From positions 13,883,501 through 13,947,500 of the forward strand of contig OU015541.1 of assembly GCA_907165065.1 (NCBI GenBank): a DNA stretch of 64,000 nucleotides. The letters are read 5' to 3'. Made by a program: the position numbers and the translations under genes. Under the pieces are notes generated by a model. That model was not told the origin of the DNA and searched no databases. It saw nothing but the letters and a program-made list of their open reading frames with translations. This DNA is from Caprimulgus europaeus (lineage: Eukaryota > Chordata > Aves > Caprimulgiformes > Caprimulgidae). This document shows positions 47,441 to 59,045 of the stretch, in pieces; position 1 is the first letter of the stretch; each line of letters opens with the position of its first letter.

Positions 47441-47741
47441 GAAGGACCTTAAAGCTCATCCAGTCCCAACCCCCCTGCCATCAGCAGGGACACCTTCCAC
47501 TAGACCAGGTTGCTCAAAGCCTCATCCAACCTGGCCTTCAACACTTCCAGGGAGGAGCAGCCACAGCTTCTCTGGGCAACCTGGGCCAGTGTCTGACTAC
47601 TCTCACAGCAAAGAATTTCTTCCTAATATCTAATCTAAACCTCCCCTCTTTCAGCTTAAAGTCATTTCCCCTTGTTCTGTCACTCTCTGCCCTTGGCCAA
47701 AGTCCCTCCCCAGCCTTCCTGTAGCCCCTTCAGGTACTGGA
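47441..47741 (-). mobile_element. CR1 LINE, ~300 bp, minus strand, terminus missing
   Basis: It begins 'gaaggaccttaaagctcatc' and lacks the last ~25-30 bases of the usual 3' end. It continues 'caggttgctcaaagcctcat' and 'caaagaatttcttcctaata' to 'cccttcaggtactggaatgt'. It is closely similar to 53220. Confidence 0.93.
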
Positions 47742-48581
47742 ATGTCAAAGTGGATTTAAAAAACCTTTTGGTGTCAGGAATCACAACTGTCACCCCAGGC
47801 AGGTGGGTGATTGCAGCTGCCATCAGCAAGTTCCATCTCCCCAGTGCGTCCTGGCAGGCTGAGCATGAGCTTTCCCTCCTCTTGCAAAGTCCCTGTTGGA
47901 CTCTTCAAGGCCATGCTGGTGGCAGCTGCAGTGTCACCACTGTGCCTGTAGCTTCACAGGGTGCTGGAGCACGAGGATCCTGATAGTGGATGACGTTTCC
48001 CTTTGCTTCGTTAGTGCAGCTGTGCTGATGAGTAAGATGCACCCCTACAAACGAGAGCAGCCAGGTCTTTGGGGTTCCCACCTCATGGCAACACCTGTTT
48101 GGGGAATTTCAAGAGCAGTGGGAGGGGTAGCACAAGCGTAAATCCTGCGTGATTTGAGGGTGAGGGCTGTGTGAGAAAGATGGGAACTCGTCCAGGGAGC
48201 TTTTCCATTTTCCCTGTGTCAGCTTGAGTTAATGTTGAACAGGGCAAATACTTCCCCGCCAGAAGGAGCCTAGCAAGACCTTATTTGTGAATATATGAAT
48301 AGCACTTTTGTAAATAGTGCATCTGAATTTATGAATGATCTGACACCGACAGGTCGAAACGAACTCTCTAATTTTCTTTTGTTAGATTTAGTAGGTCAGA
48401 CATATACATGCCAAGTCAAAATGACCTAGAAAACCTTTCTAGGTCAAACTATTGCTTGCAAAGTTGTCTTTTTCAACGACAAGGCCATAAGATTTCGTGC
48501 TTACTCTGACACATTTTCCTTCTAACAGTGCAACACGAGTCTTTGGGACATGGCAGGGAATTTGTCATCTCCTACACTGAG
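47742..48581. other. Unique interval, nothing recognised
   Basis: No repeat or exon. The AT-rich part 48280-48520 is unremarkable. Confidence 0.5.
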
Positions 48582-48766
48582 AATCATAGAATCCCAGACT
48601 GGTCTGGGTCGAAAGGGACCTTAAAGCTCATCCAGTTCCAACCCCCCTGCCATCAGCAGGGACACCTTCCACTAGACCAGGTTGCTCAAAGCCTCATCCA
48701 ACCTGGCCTTGAACAGTTCCAGGGAGGGGCAGCCACAACTTCCTTGGGCAACCTGTTCCAGTGTCT
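48582..48766 (-). mobile_element. CR1 LINE fragment, ~185 bp, minus strand
   Basis: It runs from 'aatcatagaatcccagactg' to 'gcaacctgttccagtgtct'. Same subfamily as 47441 and 53220. Truncated before the ORF2 block. Confidence 0.94.
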
Positions 48767-49972
48767 ATGAAGAGAGAAAGAAACATGGAGAAGGGAGATA
48801 CTAATTTCTAAATGTAATGAGGATTTTTCTGGCCACTTCTCTTGTCCTGGGATAGTATATTGGATACCTGAGCAGCAGGATTTTAAGCCAGAAGTTGCAG
48901 CACCGATTATATTGTCACTGTGCTGCTATAACCTGCCAAAGTCCTGGCTGTGGCAGCAGCCAGCACCTCCAGTCTTCCTTGGAGCCCTAACCCTTCATTA
49001 GGTGGGAAATTATTTATTAGAGGAGCTTTTTCTCCCCTAAAGAGGTTCATAGGAAGCTGGTGAGGTTTACACGTGATGACTATCTTCACCAGAGAGATGG
49101 GATGGGAGAGAGCCATGCTTTGCTAACCCAGGCACCACGGCCTGGGAGTCACTGGGGTGGGTGAAGTTGGAAGGACCAAGACTGGAAGGACCTTGATGTT
49201 GGCATCCTGCAGCTTACACCTGCTCTGATAATGCTGCTGCAGCTCGAGCAGATGTAGCTTGAGCGCTGTTAGAAGGAAGCCTGAACTTCTAATAAAAGCT
49301 CAGTTGTTCCTGTGGGTTAATTCTTATTTTGGAGTGCAAACATAACTATGGCTCCAACAAGAAGTGAAGAGGGCTACGTCCCACCTCCATATAGGTTTGA
49401 ATGGACTGAAATTGTTTTGTCCCACGGTGCATGTGGTGGATGAGGACCTAGGGTTGGCACTGGGCTGGAGACCCGCTGTTTGGCAGGACGTGCAGAGATG
49501 CTGGGCTGGGGCAGCGGATCCTTGGAGGTACCCCAGCAGAAGTCTTGCTTCCTGATGGTAGCCAAAGGCGAGCAGCATCTCCACGTGCTCTTTGTACCGC
49601 ATGCCCACTGGCTTTCCTCCCAGGGAAGGGTGGCCCAAGCCCAGGACTGCCCCCTGCTCCTCTCCCCCTGCCCAAGCCAGGCATAGTTAACCCCACAAGC
49701 AAGGCTCAGCACTGGCAGGTACCAGCACAGGGCCCATCCCAGCTGCTTCACCAGCTCCCCAGCATCTGGTGATGCTTCCACACCAGTGATCCCACCGGAG
49801 AGGCACAACTCAGCCTCCACAGGTTGCAAATCGTTTGTTTGAGCCGAGCTGTGACCTACTTGAAAGTAGCTTTTGCCATCCCAGGAAAGTGGGTGATGGG
49901 AGGCGACGGTGCCTTCTGAACAATTACAGCTCACAGCAGTCCAAATGAAAATGTTTGTTGAAAACAACATGT

Positions 49973-49982
49973 GCATAATTAA
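49973..49982 (+). promoter_or_regulatory. POU4/Brn3-type site GCATAATTAA
   Basis: GCATAATTAA matches the known POU4F (Brn3) consensus core and lies in an AT-rich block, with two adjacent TTATCT (GATA-type) motifs at 50182-50192. Site matches alone are weak evidence. Confidence 0.2.
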
Positions 49983-50366
49983 GGCTTAATGAGCCCTTGT
50001 CTGTTTGGAATCTGCAATTAGATTTATAATAGAAAATACAAGCAAATGCCAAATAGCTTTAAAAGAAGCCGAGATAAAAGATAATTTTGCTGCAAATCTA
50101 TAGTAATACTGTAATTTAATGAGCTGGAAGTGGTGCAGAGAAAGACTGTAAAAGCTTTGGACAAGTTTGTATTGTGCGTGTTTATCTTATCTGCACATTT
50201 CCTATCTGTGAAGCTGTCAGTCTTGCTTTTAACTGCTTGGAAAAAGGCAGGACTTTGCTAAAATCAGGAAGACTCTCTTTGTTTATTTGTATTTAAATCG
50301 TTAATTAGTTGGACAAAGCTGCTTTTTCCTCCTTCTCATCAGCGTGCTTTAAACTCCTTGTTAGGG

Positions 50367-50407
50367 TTAATAATGGTAATAATCATAATAATAGTAATAA
50401 TAATATC
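50367..50407. repeat. Imperfect (TAA)n/AATAAT repeat
   Basis: gttaataatggtaataatca followed by taataatagtaataataata. No LTR around it, unlike the similar AT-rich segments inside the LTR copies. Confidence 0.75.
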
Positions 50408-51477
50408 TCTATTCAATTATTCACAGTGGGGCAGGGGCATAATAATAATCAGAGGTGTTTCTGATTAGTTTCATTAATTTTAATGAGTTTTCAACTGTCT
50501 TTTTAAGATGTTGGGGATTTTGAATGGGAAGGTGTACACTCTAGCAAGTAAACCTGAGGCCAGTTTGTCTGCAGGAAGCACAAACAACCTTCTCACCCTG
50601 ACGAGGAAAGGTTAAGCTGCAGTAAAATTTGCTGGAAAGATTAGTAAGGCGAAGAGAGAGGTCTCAAAAAAAAAAAAGAAATTAGAAATGGTTGGAAGGG
50701 AAGGAGGGATGGTTTTTTGTTTGGAGTAGGTTGTGGTTTTTTTAATAGTGAGATATTGAGGTTGGAAATGAAGTGGAACTGGTTTGGGTATGATGCATGG
50801 AGCTGGTGGGGATTCAAGGCAGTGGTGATGCAGTGGGGGGGCTGTTACCTGCACAACCCCCTGGAAATGGAGCCCAATGGCTTTGTTTGACCAACCTAAC
50901 TCAGCAGTGCAGAAAACAGGATGTCCGAGGATGTGGTGATGCTCCTGTGGAGGCACCTTCCCATGTGACGTTATTGCCCGTGTGAAATGTCGCCGTGCTT
51001 CAGCTCCTGTAAAACCATCCTGGGTTTGCACGTCTGAGTCTCTGGCGTGTGAAGTTGCAGCACACGAGTGCTGCGTTCGCAGCTCCCTACGTGCAGCCTC
51101 TGCTAAGCTCCGGGTTCTCTCCCCATGACCTTTCAGCCAGTAAATTTTGGCACCAGCCTCTGACTCCGCAGTGACGATGAGCACCCAAGCCCCGAGCGCG
51201 TCTGTGCGTTCAGGACCCAGTCCCAGTCACCACAGCTGCTGCTCGGAGGGGTTTTGTGGTTCTCACGGATGTGGGACTGTGCAGTCAGAGCAGCCCTGGG
51301 AGCTGGGTTATTTAACCTGACCACGCAGAGCTCCCCTCCCAGCCCTGCAGCTGCCCATCGCTGCTTCGGGGTTTATTGCAAGTGCTGCTTACACCAAGCT
51401 CACGATAACGTTGCTTTTCTCTGCAGAGGTTAGGCTTTTAGGGTATCTTCCCTAAATCTAACCCTGTACTCGGCAGT

Positions 51478-52004
51478 GGAGAGGCTACATCTCAAATCCT
51501 GTATTCAGTTTTGGGCCCCTCACTCCAAGAAGGACATGGAGGTGCTGGAGCGTGTCCAGAGAAGGACAACGGAGCTGGGGAAGGGTCTGGAGCACAAGTG
51601 TGCTGAGTTCCCGGCTGAGGGAACTGGGGGTGTTGAGCCTGGAGAAAAGGAGGCTGAGGGGAGACCTTCTGGCTCTGTCCAAGTCCCTGCAAGGAGGGTG
51701 GAGAGAGGTGGGGGTGGGTCTGTTCAACCAAGGACCAAGGGACAGGACAAGAGGAAATGGTCTCAAGTTGCACCAAGGGCAGTTAAGATGGGATGTGAGG
51801 AAGAATTTCTTTGCTGAAAGGGTTCTGAGGCATTGGAAGGGGTTGCCCAGGGCAGTGGTGGAGTCCCCATCCCTGGAGGGATTGAAGAGTCGTGTAGACA
51901 CAGTGCTGAGGGACAGGGGTTAGTGGGGACTGGTCAGTGTTGGGTTCATGATTGGACTCAATGATCTGGAAGGTCTTTTCCGATCAAGGCAATTCTGGGA
52001 TTCC
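51478..52004 (+). mobile_element. CR1 LINE, ~527 bp, plus strand
   Basis: It starts in the ORF2 tail at 'ggagaggctacatctcaaat' and ends 'caaggcaattctgggattcc'. The frame 51552-51923 keeps [20 protein letters not shown] and [15 protein letters not shown]. The first part ([20 protein letters not shown]) is in another frame, so one indel separates them. It is very close to the 56116 copy. Confidence 0.95.
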
Positions 52005-53219
52005 CCAAATGGCTTGCTCAGCTTGCAGCCCCCAAGGTGGTGTCTGGCTGTGTGACCCCGCTCTGCTTGGCCTCAACGGCAAATCCTTTCGTGATGAAAA
52101 TCCTGTGTTGCTCCTTTGCTTCCACCATGGGAGGAGCTGGGGTGGTAGATGGGGGCTGTGGGTGGCAGTGGGGTCCCATGGGTGTGTGAATGGTGTGGGA
52201 GGCTCGTTGCTCTATGTTCAAGAGGATAATTGCAATATTTGTTAAAAGGCAGCATCATCAGCATAGTCAAAAGGAGATCCATGTGCTGAAGATGATGCTC
52301 TTTCTGGCAGAGTAGGGATCTGAAATCTGGGCGCCTTCAAGCCTACGAGAGACTTTCATCTGAAGAGTAAGGAAGTTTGGGCAAGCTCCCTCTGCCCCCC
52401 AACGCTCTTGGCAGGGGTTTTGGGCTCCCCTGCGCATCCTTCCCACAGCCTGGCAACCAAGTGTGCCGGGATGAGCTCCCCAGTGTCCTGTGTTCGTCAG
52501 AATACACATGGAGGTTGTGAGCAGTCCCTGTTGCTTTGGTTGTCTGGGCTTAGAAAGATTCCCAGGGTTGTGCTGCTGGTGGGAGAAGAGCCAGTCCTCT
52601 GATCCAGGAAGCTGGGTGCAGCATTATTCTTTGCTTTTTGTTTACGCTGGACCTTCCCAGCTCTCACTAGGATTAGGGTCTGGTTAGATGATGTACAAAC
52701 ACTTCCAGAAGATGCAAGTGGAGTCTATGATTTAAATAAGACAGGAACAAATAAGAAAGGGAGAAACACAGGGACCTATACTGCTGTGTGAAAAATGGGC
52801 AGTGAAGACACTCCCAGGCTTCCAGGATGTAATTCCAGAAATTACCTTTCTATCATCCTTGGTTGGGGTTCTTTTTTGTTTGTTTTTTGTGGGTTTTTTT
52901 CTTTAAAGGAGATCTCACTTTTCATAAGGTTTTATTTTTTATACTCATGAATTCCAAATGTCTAAGGTCAAATTGTAAAGTGGACTGTACTTTGCCAGAC
53001 CTTTTCCTTTTTTTTTTGCAAGTCATACCCTGTACTGCTGCGAGAGTTATTTGCATACACGGTTGAGTGCAGAACCGCAAAAAGCAGGTTTTCACCGGTT
53101 CCAAATATTGGTGTGTTGGAAACTGTTCTCTAATTGACTAGTGTGGAAGCACTCTGATGTTTTTTTTCCCCTCCTGACTAGCTGTTTTTCTATAACACTC
53201 CCCATTCTCACCAAAGGTA
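52005..53219. other. Unique interval with T/G-rich stretch
   Basis: T/G-rich sequence at 52858-52908 and a T-run near 53006-53018. No exon or RNA gene recognised. Confidence 0.5.
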
Positions 53220-53755
53220 GCATAGAATCCCAGACTGGTTTGGGTTGGAAGGGACCTTAAAGCTCATCCAGTCCCAACCCCCCTGCCATCAGCAGGGACA
53301 CCTTCCACTAGACCAGGTTGCTCAAAGCCTCATCCAACCTGGCCGAGAACACTTCCAGGGAGGAGCAGCCACAGCTTCTCTGGGCAACCTGGGCCAGTGT
53401 CTCACCACCCTCACAGCAAAGAATTTCTTCCTCATCTCTAATCTCCATCTTCCCTCTGCCAGTTTCAAGCCATCACCCCTTGTTCTGTCACTCCCTGCCC
53501 TTGGCCAAAGTCCCTCCCCAGCCTTCCTGGATAGGTACTGGGAGGCCACTAGAAGGTCTCCCTGAGCCTTCTCTTCTCCAGGCTGAACAGCCCCAACTCT
53601 CTCAGCCTGTCCTCACAGCAGAGCTGCTCCAGCCCTCACATCATCCTCGTGGCCTCCTCTGGACTGGCTCCAGTAGCTCCATGTCCTTCTGCTGTTGGTG
53701 GCCCCAGAACTGGAGGCAGCACTGTAGGTGGGGTCTCAGGAGAGCGGAGCAGAGG
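53220..53755 (-). mobile_element. CR1 LINE, ~535 bp, minus strand
   Basis: It runs from 'gcatagaatcccagactggt' through 'ctccaggctgaacagcccca' to 'tctcaggagagcggagcaga'. It is the reverse-orientation counterpart of the 61330 copy and contains the ORF2 tail in broken frames. The 248-codon plus-strand frame at 53318-54064 is its antisense shadow, not a gene. Confidence 0.95.
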
Positions 53756-54357
53756 AGATTGATTTCAAGTTGTCTTGAAAATTTCTCCATTTCACTTTGC
53801 AACAGAAGGAAAAAACCCACAATCTTGAATTCCAGGGGGCAGAGATGTGCTTTTGCTATCGCTGGTGGGGCAGAGCTTCAAATAAGAGAAGTATTGAGCA
53901 AAGTACCTGCCTGCACTCGCAGGCAAACAGCGTCTGCTCTGGGTTCTGCCTCAGTGGGCTTTGCTGGAGGAACAGTGCCTGTAGAGAGAATTAAAGTTAC
54001 TATTTTCCTTCTTGAATGGCAATTGAGAGCACCTGTGATTTTTGTGAATTATTGGAGGGAGTGAGGAGGTGTTTGGGAGGCAGGTTGTTAACCTGGCTGG
54101 CTGTCAGCAAGGTGTGAGGATCAGAAGTGTAATACATGGTCTTAAAAAGTTAATAGCTTTAAGCAATCTTTGCATGGCTCCTGACAGCTCTCCTCCTCTC
54201 TGCTGCGTGTGCTCACGTGCTTTCTTTCCTTATTTACTCTGCAGTTGAGGAAAGATAAATAGAGATATCCAAAATTATTCACACATCATGCATCTACGTC
54301 AAACCCACGTTACCACAGTGGCTGCTGTACCCACAGCCGCTTCGTTCCCTTGCTCAG
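53756..54357. other. Short unique interval
   Basis: Nothing recognised between the CR1 at its left and the LTR at its right. Confidence 0.5.
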
Positions 54358-54965
54358 TATCCTGGTTTTGCTGGGATGGAATTAATGTTCTTCTCAGTAG
54401 GTAGAAAGCACCGTGCTTTGGTTCCAGTGTGGGATTTGGTATGAGAAGAATGTTGATAAGGTACAAGGACAAGGTGTTTGGTAGTTTGTGAGTGCAAAGG
54501 ACTGGGAGGGGGGAAGTGTGGTAATTAGCAAAACCCAGAATTGGCATTTGGATGTGCTAATGAGATATTCCAGATCATATCACATCACGTTCAGGATATT
54601 AACCAGGGTTGACTGGAAAGTGGGAGGATTCTCTCAGGAATCACTTGGGCTCGCTCTTCTGGGATTGTGGTTTCAGGTTCAGGGTTATTTTTTGCTCCTC
54701 CAGGATCGCTGTCAGCGGGTGGTGCGCGATGGTACTGTGCAACACTCATTTATATACATATTTATTGTTGTTATCATTGTTATTATTATCATTACTATTT
54801 AAATTTTATTTTACTCCAATTATTAAATTGTTCTTATCTCGACCTACAAGTCTCCTCACCTTTACCTGTCCAATTCTCTCCCCAGTTCCCTGAGTGGGGA
54901 GGTTCGGGGTGGGGGGTACAATCAGTTGTGTGGTGTTTGGCTCCCAGCCGAGTTAAACTACCACA
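54358..54965 (+). mobile_element. Endogenous retrovirus solo LTR, plus strand
   Basis: It runs from TATCCTGGTTTTGCTGGG to GTTAAACTACCACA. It carries 'gagatattccagatcatatc', the TTATTATTATCATTACTATT segment, an ATTAAA polyadenylation-type hexamer, and 'cttatctcgacctacaagtc'. Flanks CTCAG and CTCAC fit a 5-bp duplication with one change. Compared with the 41821 copy it lacks a short stretch in the first third. No internal viral genes. Confidence 0.9.
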
Positions 54966-56115
54966 CTCACCCAGCATTTCCTTTCCTTGTTCACCCAACA
55001 CTTCTCTTAGCCAGCAAATTGCTTTTATTCACTCCAGGTGTTTGCTTTCAGCCCTGGGCTGGGATGTTCATCCAAACATCCCTACCCACACAGGGTCACT
55101 GCTCACTCCTTGGGCCAGGGGAACCAAACCCACTTTGAAATTATAAGATGGGAAAAATTTCTGGCTTAAGGTTTCTCTCTTCCTGCCTGCTCCTTTGCTT
55201 CCTTAGATGTTTTGGTGCCAGTGGCCACGTGTAGCCCCTCTTCAGTGATGCCTCTGGTTGCAGCCAGAGCTGTTGTTCTCATATCACAATCAGCAGCTCC
55301 ATAACAAACCTCTGGAGCACAGCCACGCTGGTAGCTGTTTCCAAGGCAGACAGGTATAAACTCTATTTTTATCTCAACCCTGAGGTTTTATCTTGCAAAA
55401 AACAATGTTTCTAGGTGCTTTTGATAGTGGCACAGTTCCTTGCACAGAGCATCTGCTGCTTCTTTTAGATCTTTGTACATTTTTCTGCCTCTCTTAGTTT
55501 CCTGTGAGTTAGGAGTGTTACCGGGGAAGCAGGCGGTGCAGTGAAGTCTCATTATCAGTTACTGGATTGCTTTCAGACTGTCTACACAGCAGCCCAGTGC
55601 CAGGAAATGTGCTGCATTCATTTACCTTCCTCCCTCCCCAGCAATGCACAAGGGCACACCAGGCGCTGACAGTGCGAGCTGGTGCCTTCAGCTCTCCTGG
55701 TTCTTCAGCTGCTGATGGGAGAAGGACCAGCTTAGCAAGAGCTCAATGTTTTGTTTGGGGTTTTTTTTGCTGATAAACTCCTCGAGCACCTGTGTAAGTG
55801 TGATAAACAGCACAGGATGTGCTTGTTGTTTGGTTTCAAAAAGGAAGTGATGTACGTACCCGAGACTTGAAGGTACATTGGTGCGATCGTATCTTGGAAG
55901 ATAAACAGAGTTGAACGTGGTCAGCACCATGCAGGAAAGGTCCTGGGTGAAAGCAGGGGTGTGCTGGGGGGGTGGGCAGCAGGAGGTGCTCCTTACCTCC
56001 CAGGCAGCCTGTTATCTTTGTATCTGCCCAAAGTTTGAGAGAAATCAGGATAGGTTTGGTCTGGTCAGAGCTGCAGCTCTGGTGAGCTCTCTGCACCATG
56101 GGAGACAAGGAGGGT
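54966..56115. other. Unique interval, nothing recognised
   Basis: Ordinary noncoding composition. Open frames of 80-120 codons show no domain. Confidence 0.5.
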
Positions 56116-57028
56116 AGAATCACAGAATGGCTTTGCTTGGAAAAGACCTTTAAGATCATTGAGTCCAACCAAAAACCTATCACTACCAAGTCCACCATTA
56201 ACCATGTAGCATCATGTCTGCATGTCTTTTAGATACCTCCAGGGATGGAGACTCCACCACTGTCCTGGGCAGCCTGTGCCAATGTCTGACCACTCTTTCA
56301 GTGAATAACTTTTTCCTAATGTGCAATCTGAACCTTACCTGGAGCAACTGGAAGCCATTTCCTCTTGTCCTGTCACTTGTTCCTTGGTTGAACAGACCCA
56401 CCCCCACCTCTCTCCACCCTCCTTGCAGGGACTTGGACAGAGCCAGAAGGTCTCCCCGCAGCCTCCTTTTCTCCAGGCTCAACACTCCCAGTTCCCTCAG
56501 CCGGGAACTCAGCACACTTGTGCTCCAGACCCTTCCCCAGCTCTGTTGCCCTTCTCTGGACACACTCCAGCACCTCCATGTCCTTCTTGGAGTCAGAGGC
56601 CCAACACTGAACCCAGCACTCGAGCTGCAGCCTCACCAGTGCCCAGGGCAGGGGTAAGAGAACTTCCCTGGTCCTACTGGCCACACTAGTGCTGATCCAG
56701 GCCAGGATGCCATTGGCCTTCTTGGCAACCTGGGCACTCTTCTGGCTCATGTTCAGCTGCTGCCAACCAACACCCCCAGGTCCTTTTCCACCAGGCAGCT
56801 CTCCAGCCGCTCCTCCCCAAGCCTGTCGTGCTGCCAGGGGTTGTTGTGACCCAAGTGCAGAACCCAACACTTGGCCTTGTTGAACCTCACACAACTGGCC
56901 TCAGCCCACCGTTCCAGCTTGTCCAGATCTCTCTGCAGAGCCTTCCAGCTCCCTTCCAGCCTTCCTACCCTCCAGCAGATCAGCACTCCTGCCCAACTTG
57001 GTGTTGTCTGGAAAGTTACTGAGCGTGT
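56116..57028 (-). mobile_element. CR1 LINE, ~910 bp, minus strand, reaches the RT FADD box (mutated)
   Basis: The 3' end is at the left (agaatcacagaatggctttg). Going right it covers the ORF2 tail ([18 protein letters not shown] on the minus strand), [13 protein letters not shown], the segment [15 protein letters not shown], and the region just after the catalytic box. At the right end the minus strand reads [20 protein letters not shown], where active CR1 elements have FADD, so the catalytic motif is lost. Several frame changes are present. It is one of the two longest CR1 copies in the window and is dead. Confidence 0.95.
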
Positions 57029-57949
57029 ATCTCCCGCTGCACCGGGGCTGCTCAAAGCACCATGCGACACCTCTCCCAGCCAGCGTCACATTGGGGTCCT
57101 TGGCAACCAAAAGCTAAAGCTAAACGCTGTCTTCTGAATGTGATCAGAGTGTATTAGATCAAGATCTGCCCCCTCAAGGGGCAAAACCTGCTCAGTTGAA
57201 AAATCTCAACCCCTCCTCTGTGCACAGCGGAGGTGTAGGCGTTTCTCTGAGCATCGTTCCTCTCCCTTGCCACGTCTGGGAGAAGAAGAGGAGGCTGGAT
57301 GGAGGATTAGGTGGCTTTGCCACTCTGCTGTCTGTGCTGCTTTCGGTTCCTTTTCGAGCCGAGCATGAAGGGGTTAAGCAGAATTTTGATCTAGGCAATA
57401 TTTTCATGCTTATACATTCTGTTTCTCATTTCCATGACAAAGATGGTAGGAAGAGCAGAATAAGGTACAGAATTTGCAGAGCAATTTTAAGACTGTAATG
57501 AGAACAGAAAATAGTAGGGGGAGAAGAATTGTAATTAGAATATGAAATGGGAAAAAAAAAAATTAATCTATTTCCATGTCAGTCTTAAGACTAAATTCTG
57601 CTGCTCCCTGGAGCTCTCAGTGGACAGATTTTTTGTGTGTGTGTATGTGAAGAGCTGGAACTCCTTTGCAGGCTCTGAAAAGTCCAGGTAAATGAGTTTA
57701 AGTCCTCATCCCCCCCAAATAATGTAATAACAATAATTTTGAGTGCAGCCTTCACAGAAAACCAGCCAGTCTCTTAGATAAATGAATGCTGCCACTTGAA
57801 TAGTGGTGGCATTCAACATCTTCTCCAGCTTCGAGTACAGGAGACTAAGAGGGGACACTGGAGATGCTCTTGGGGTGGAGGTTCATGCAACTGCCTGGGC
57901 AAACACCGCATGATCATCTATCATACAAGCACCCAAACACCAAATACTG
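57029..57949. other. Unique interval, nothing firmly recognised
   Basis: An A-run lies at 57551-57561. Position 57029 is where recognisable CR1 ends. No coding exon supported. Confidence 0.5.
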
Positions 57950-58895
57950 CTGGTTGGGAGGGACCTCTGTGTGTCCCAAGCAAAGCCAGGCCAACCAGAT
58001 GAGGTTGTGCAGCACCGGATCCAGCAGAACTCTGAGTATATTCAGGGTTGAAGATCCTACAACCTCATGGTCTCATGTTTGACCACCTACATGTTGGAAA
58101 ATGTTTTTCCCAGTATCTAATGAGATTTCATCTACCCGTGGAGCTTCTAGCAGTCCCCAAGTCAGGGTCATCTTGAGCTCAGTGGTTTAGATTTACTGTT
58201 CCCTCTAATTTGTCCAGTCGCTATTCTGGATCCTTCTAGGCCACAGCATCTTGCAGCAAGAGGTTTTGCTGTTGGGTCCTGTATGAAGAACTTCTCTGTA
58301 AGGTGTTTAATTCCACAAGCTCATCATTTCAGTGTCTGCCTCCTTGGCTTTGGGCTATGAGAACCAGAGAAGAGCAATTCCCTATTCTCATCTCACGACT
58401 TCATGTACATCTCTGATGAGTCCCTCTATATCTGTCAACTCTTTTCCTCATCCATGTGTGCCGTTCCACACCTTGGATCCTCCCTGTTATTGCCCTCTCT
58501 TCTTCTCAGAACTGTACAGGAGGTAAAATAATGTTTGATCTTTTATTCTCTATTCTTTTCCTCATTGCTTCTAAAACCTGAATGGCATTTTTGGCAGCTG
58601 CTGAGGACTGAGCAAAAGTTGGAAGTGAACTCTCCAGAACAAATGCACAGTTTCTCTTCTGGACAATAACAGCTATTTTAAGGCCCATTGTTAGGATCAC
58701 TTTTCTCCAGTGCATTACTTTGCATTTACTGACATTAAATTTAATCTTCCATTTCCTCACTGCCACTTAGTACTGCGAGAGTCTTAATGCAAAGCCATTC
58801 AAAGTGGCTTTCAGTTTTGGCTAGCCTGAATGATTTTTGTCTCATTAATAAACTTGAGTCCTTCTAGATCACTTATATTATGAACTGAATAGATT
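57950..58895 (-). mobile_element. Ancient CR1-type LINE, ~945 bp, minus strand
   Basis: The left end 'ggttgggagggacctctgtg' is a worn reverse 3' end, followed by degraded versions of the usual blocks ('gaagatcctacaacctcatg', 'ttgaccacctacatgttgga'). The minus-strand frame 58506-58766 still reads KWKIKFNVSKCKVMHW and NAIQVLEAMRKRIENK, which are CR1/L2-like segments after the RT core. Further right, 'ttaataaacttgagtccttc' matches the region near the catalytic box. It is much more diverged than the other copies, hence older. Confidence 0.8.
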
Positions 58896-59045
58896 TTAGT
58901 GCAAATGGATCATGGAACATGATCATCCTTTTGCTGAAACCTAATGAGTATCTTTGGCTCTCAGCAAGAGGACCTTCCCTTTTGTCCCATGACAAGTTGG
59001 ATTTGGTTTCTACGAGCTTTTTTTTTGAGGAACCTTGTGAAAAGT

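Larger units (their letters stand above)
48767..51477. other. Unique interval with AT-rich candidate block 49960-50560 and CpG cluster 50960-51270
   Basis: No transposon recognised over ~2.7 kb. A minus-strand 190-codon frame (50612-51184) and a 200-codon frame (49374-49976) have no domain and are treated as chance. A (TAA)n-like segment lies at 50367-50407. Confidence 0.5.

Noticed and set aside
49374-49976. 200-codon minus-strand frame
   Set aside because: No domain, and frames are open on both strands over the same interval.
50612-51184. 190-codon minus-strand frame
   Set aside because: It ends in a poly-phenylalanine run from an A-run and has no domain. The CpG cluster explains the lack of stops.
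53318-54064. 248-codon plus-strand open frame, the longest in the window
   Set aside because: Its first half is the antisense of the minus-strand CR1 at 53220-53755. The rest has no domain and no splice structure.
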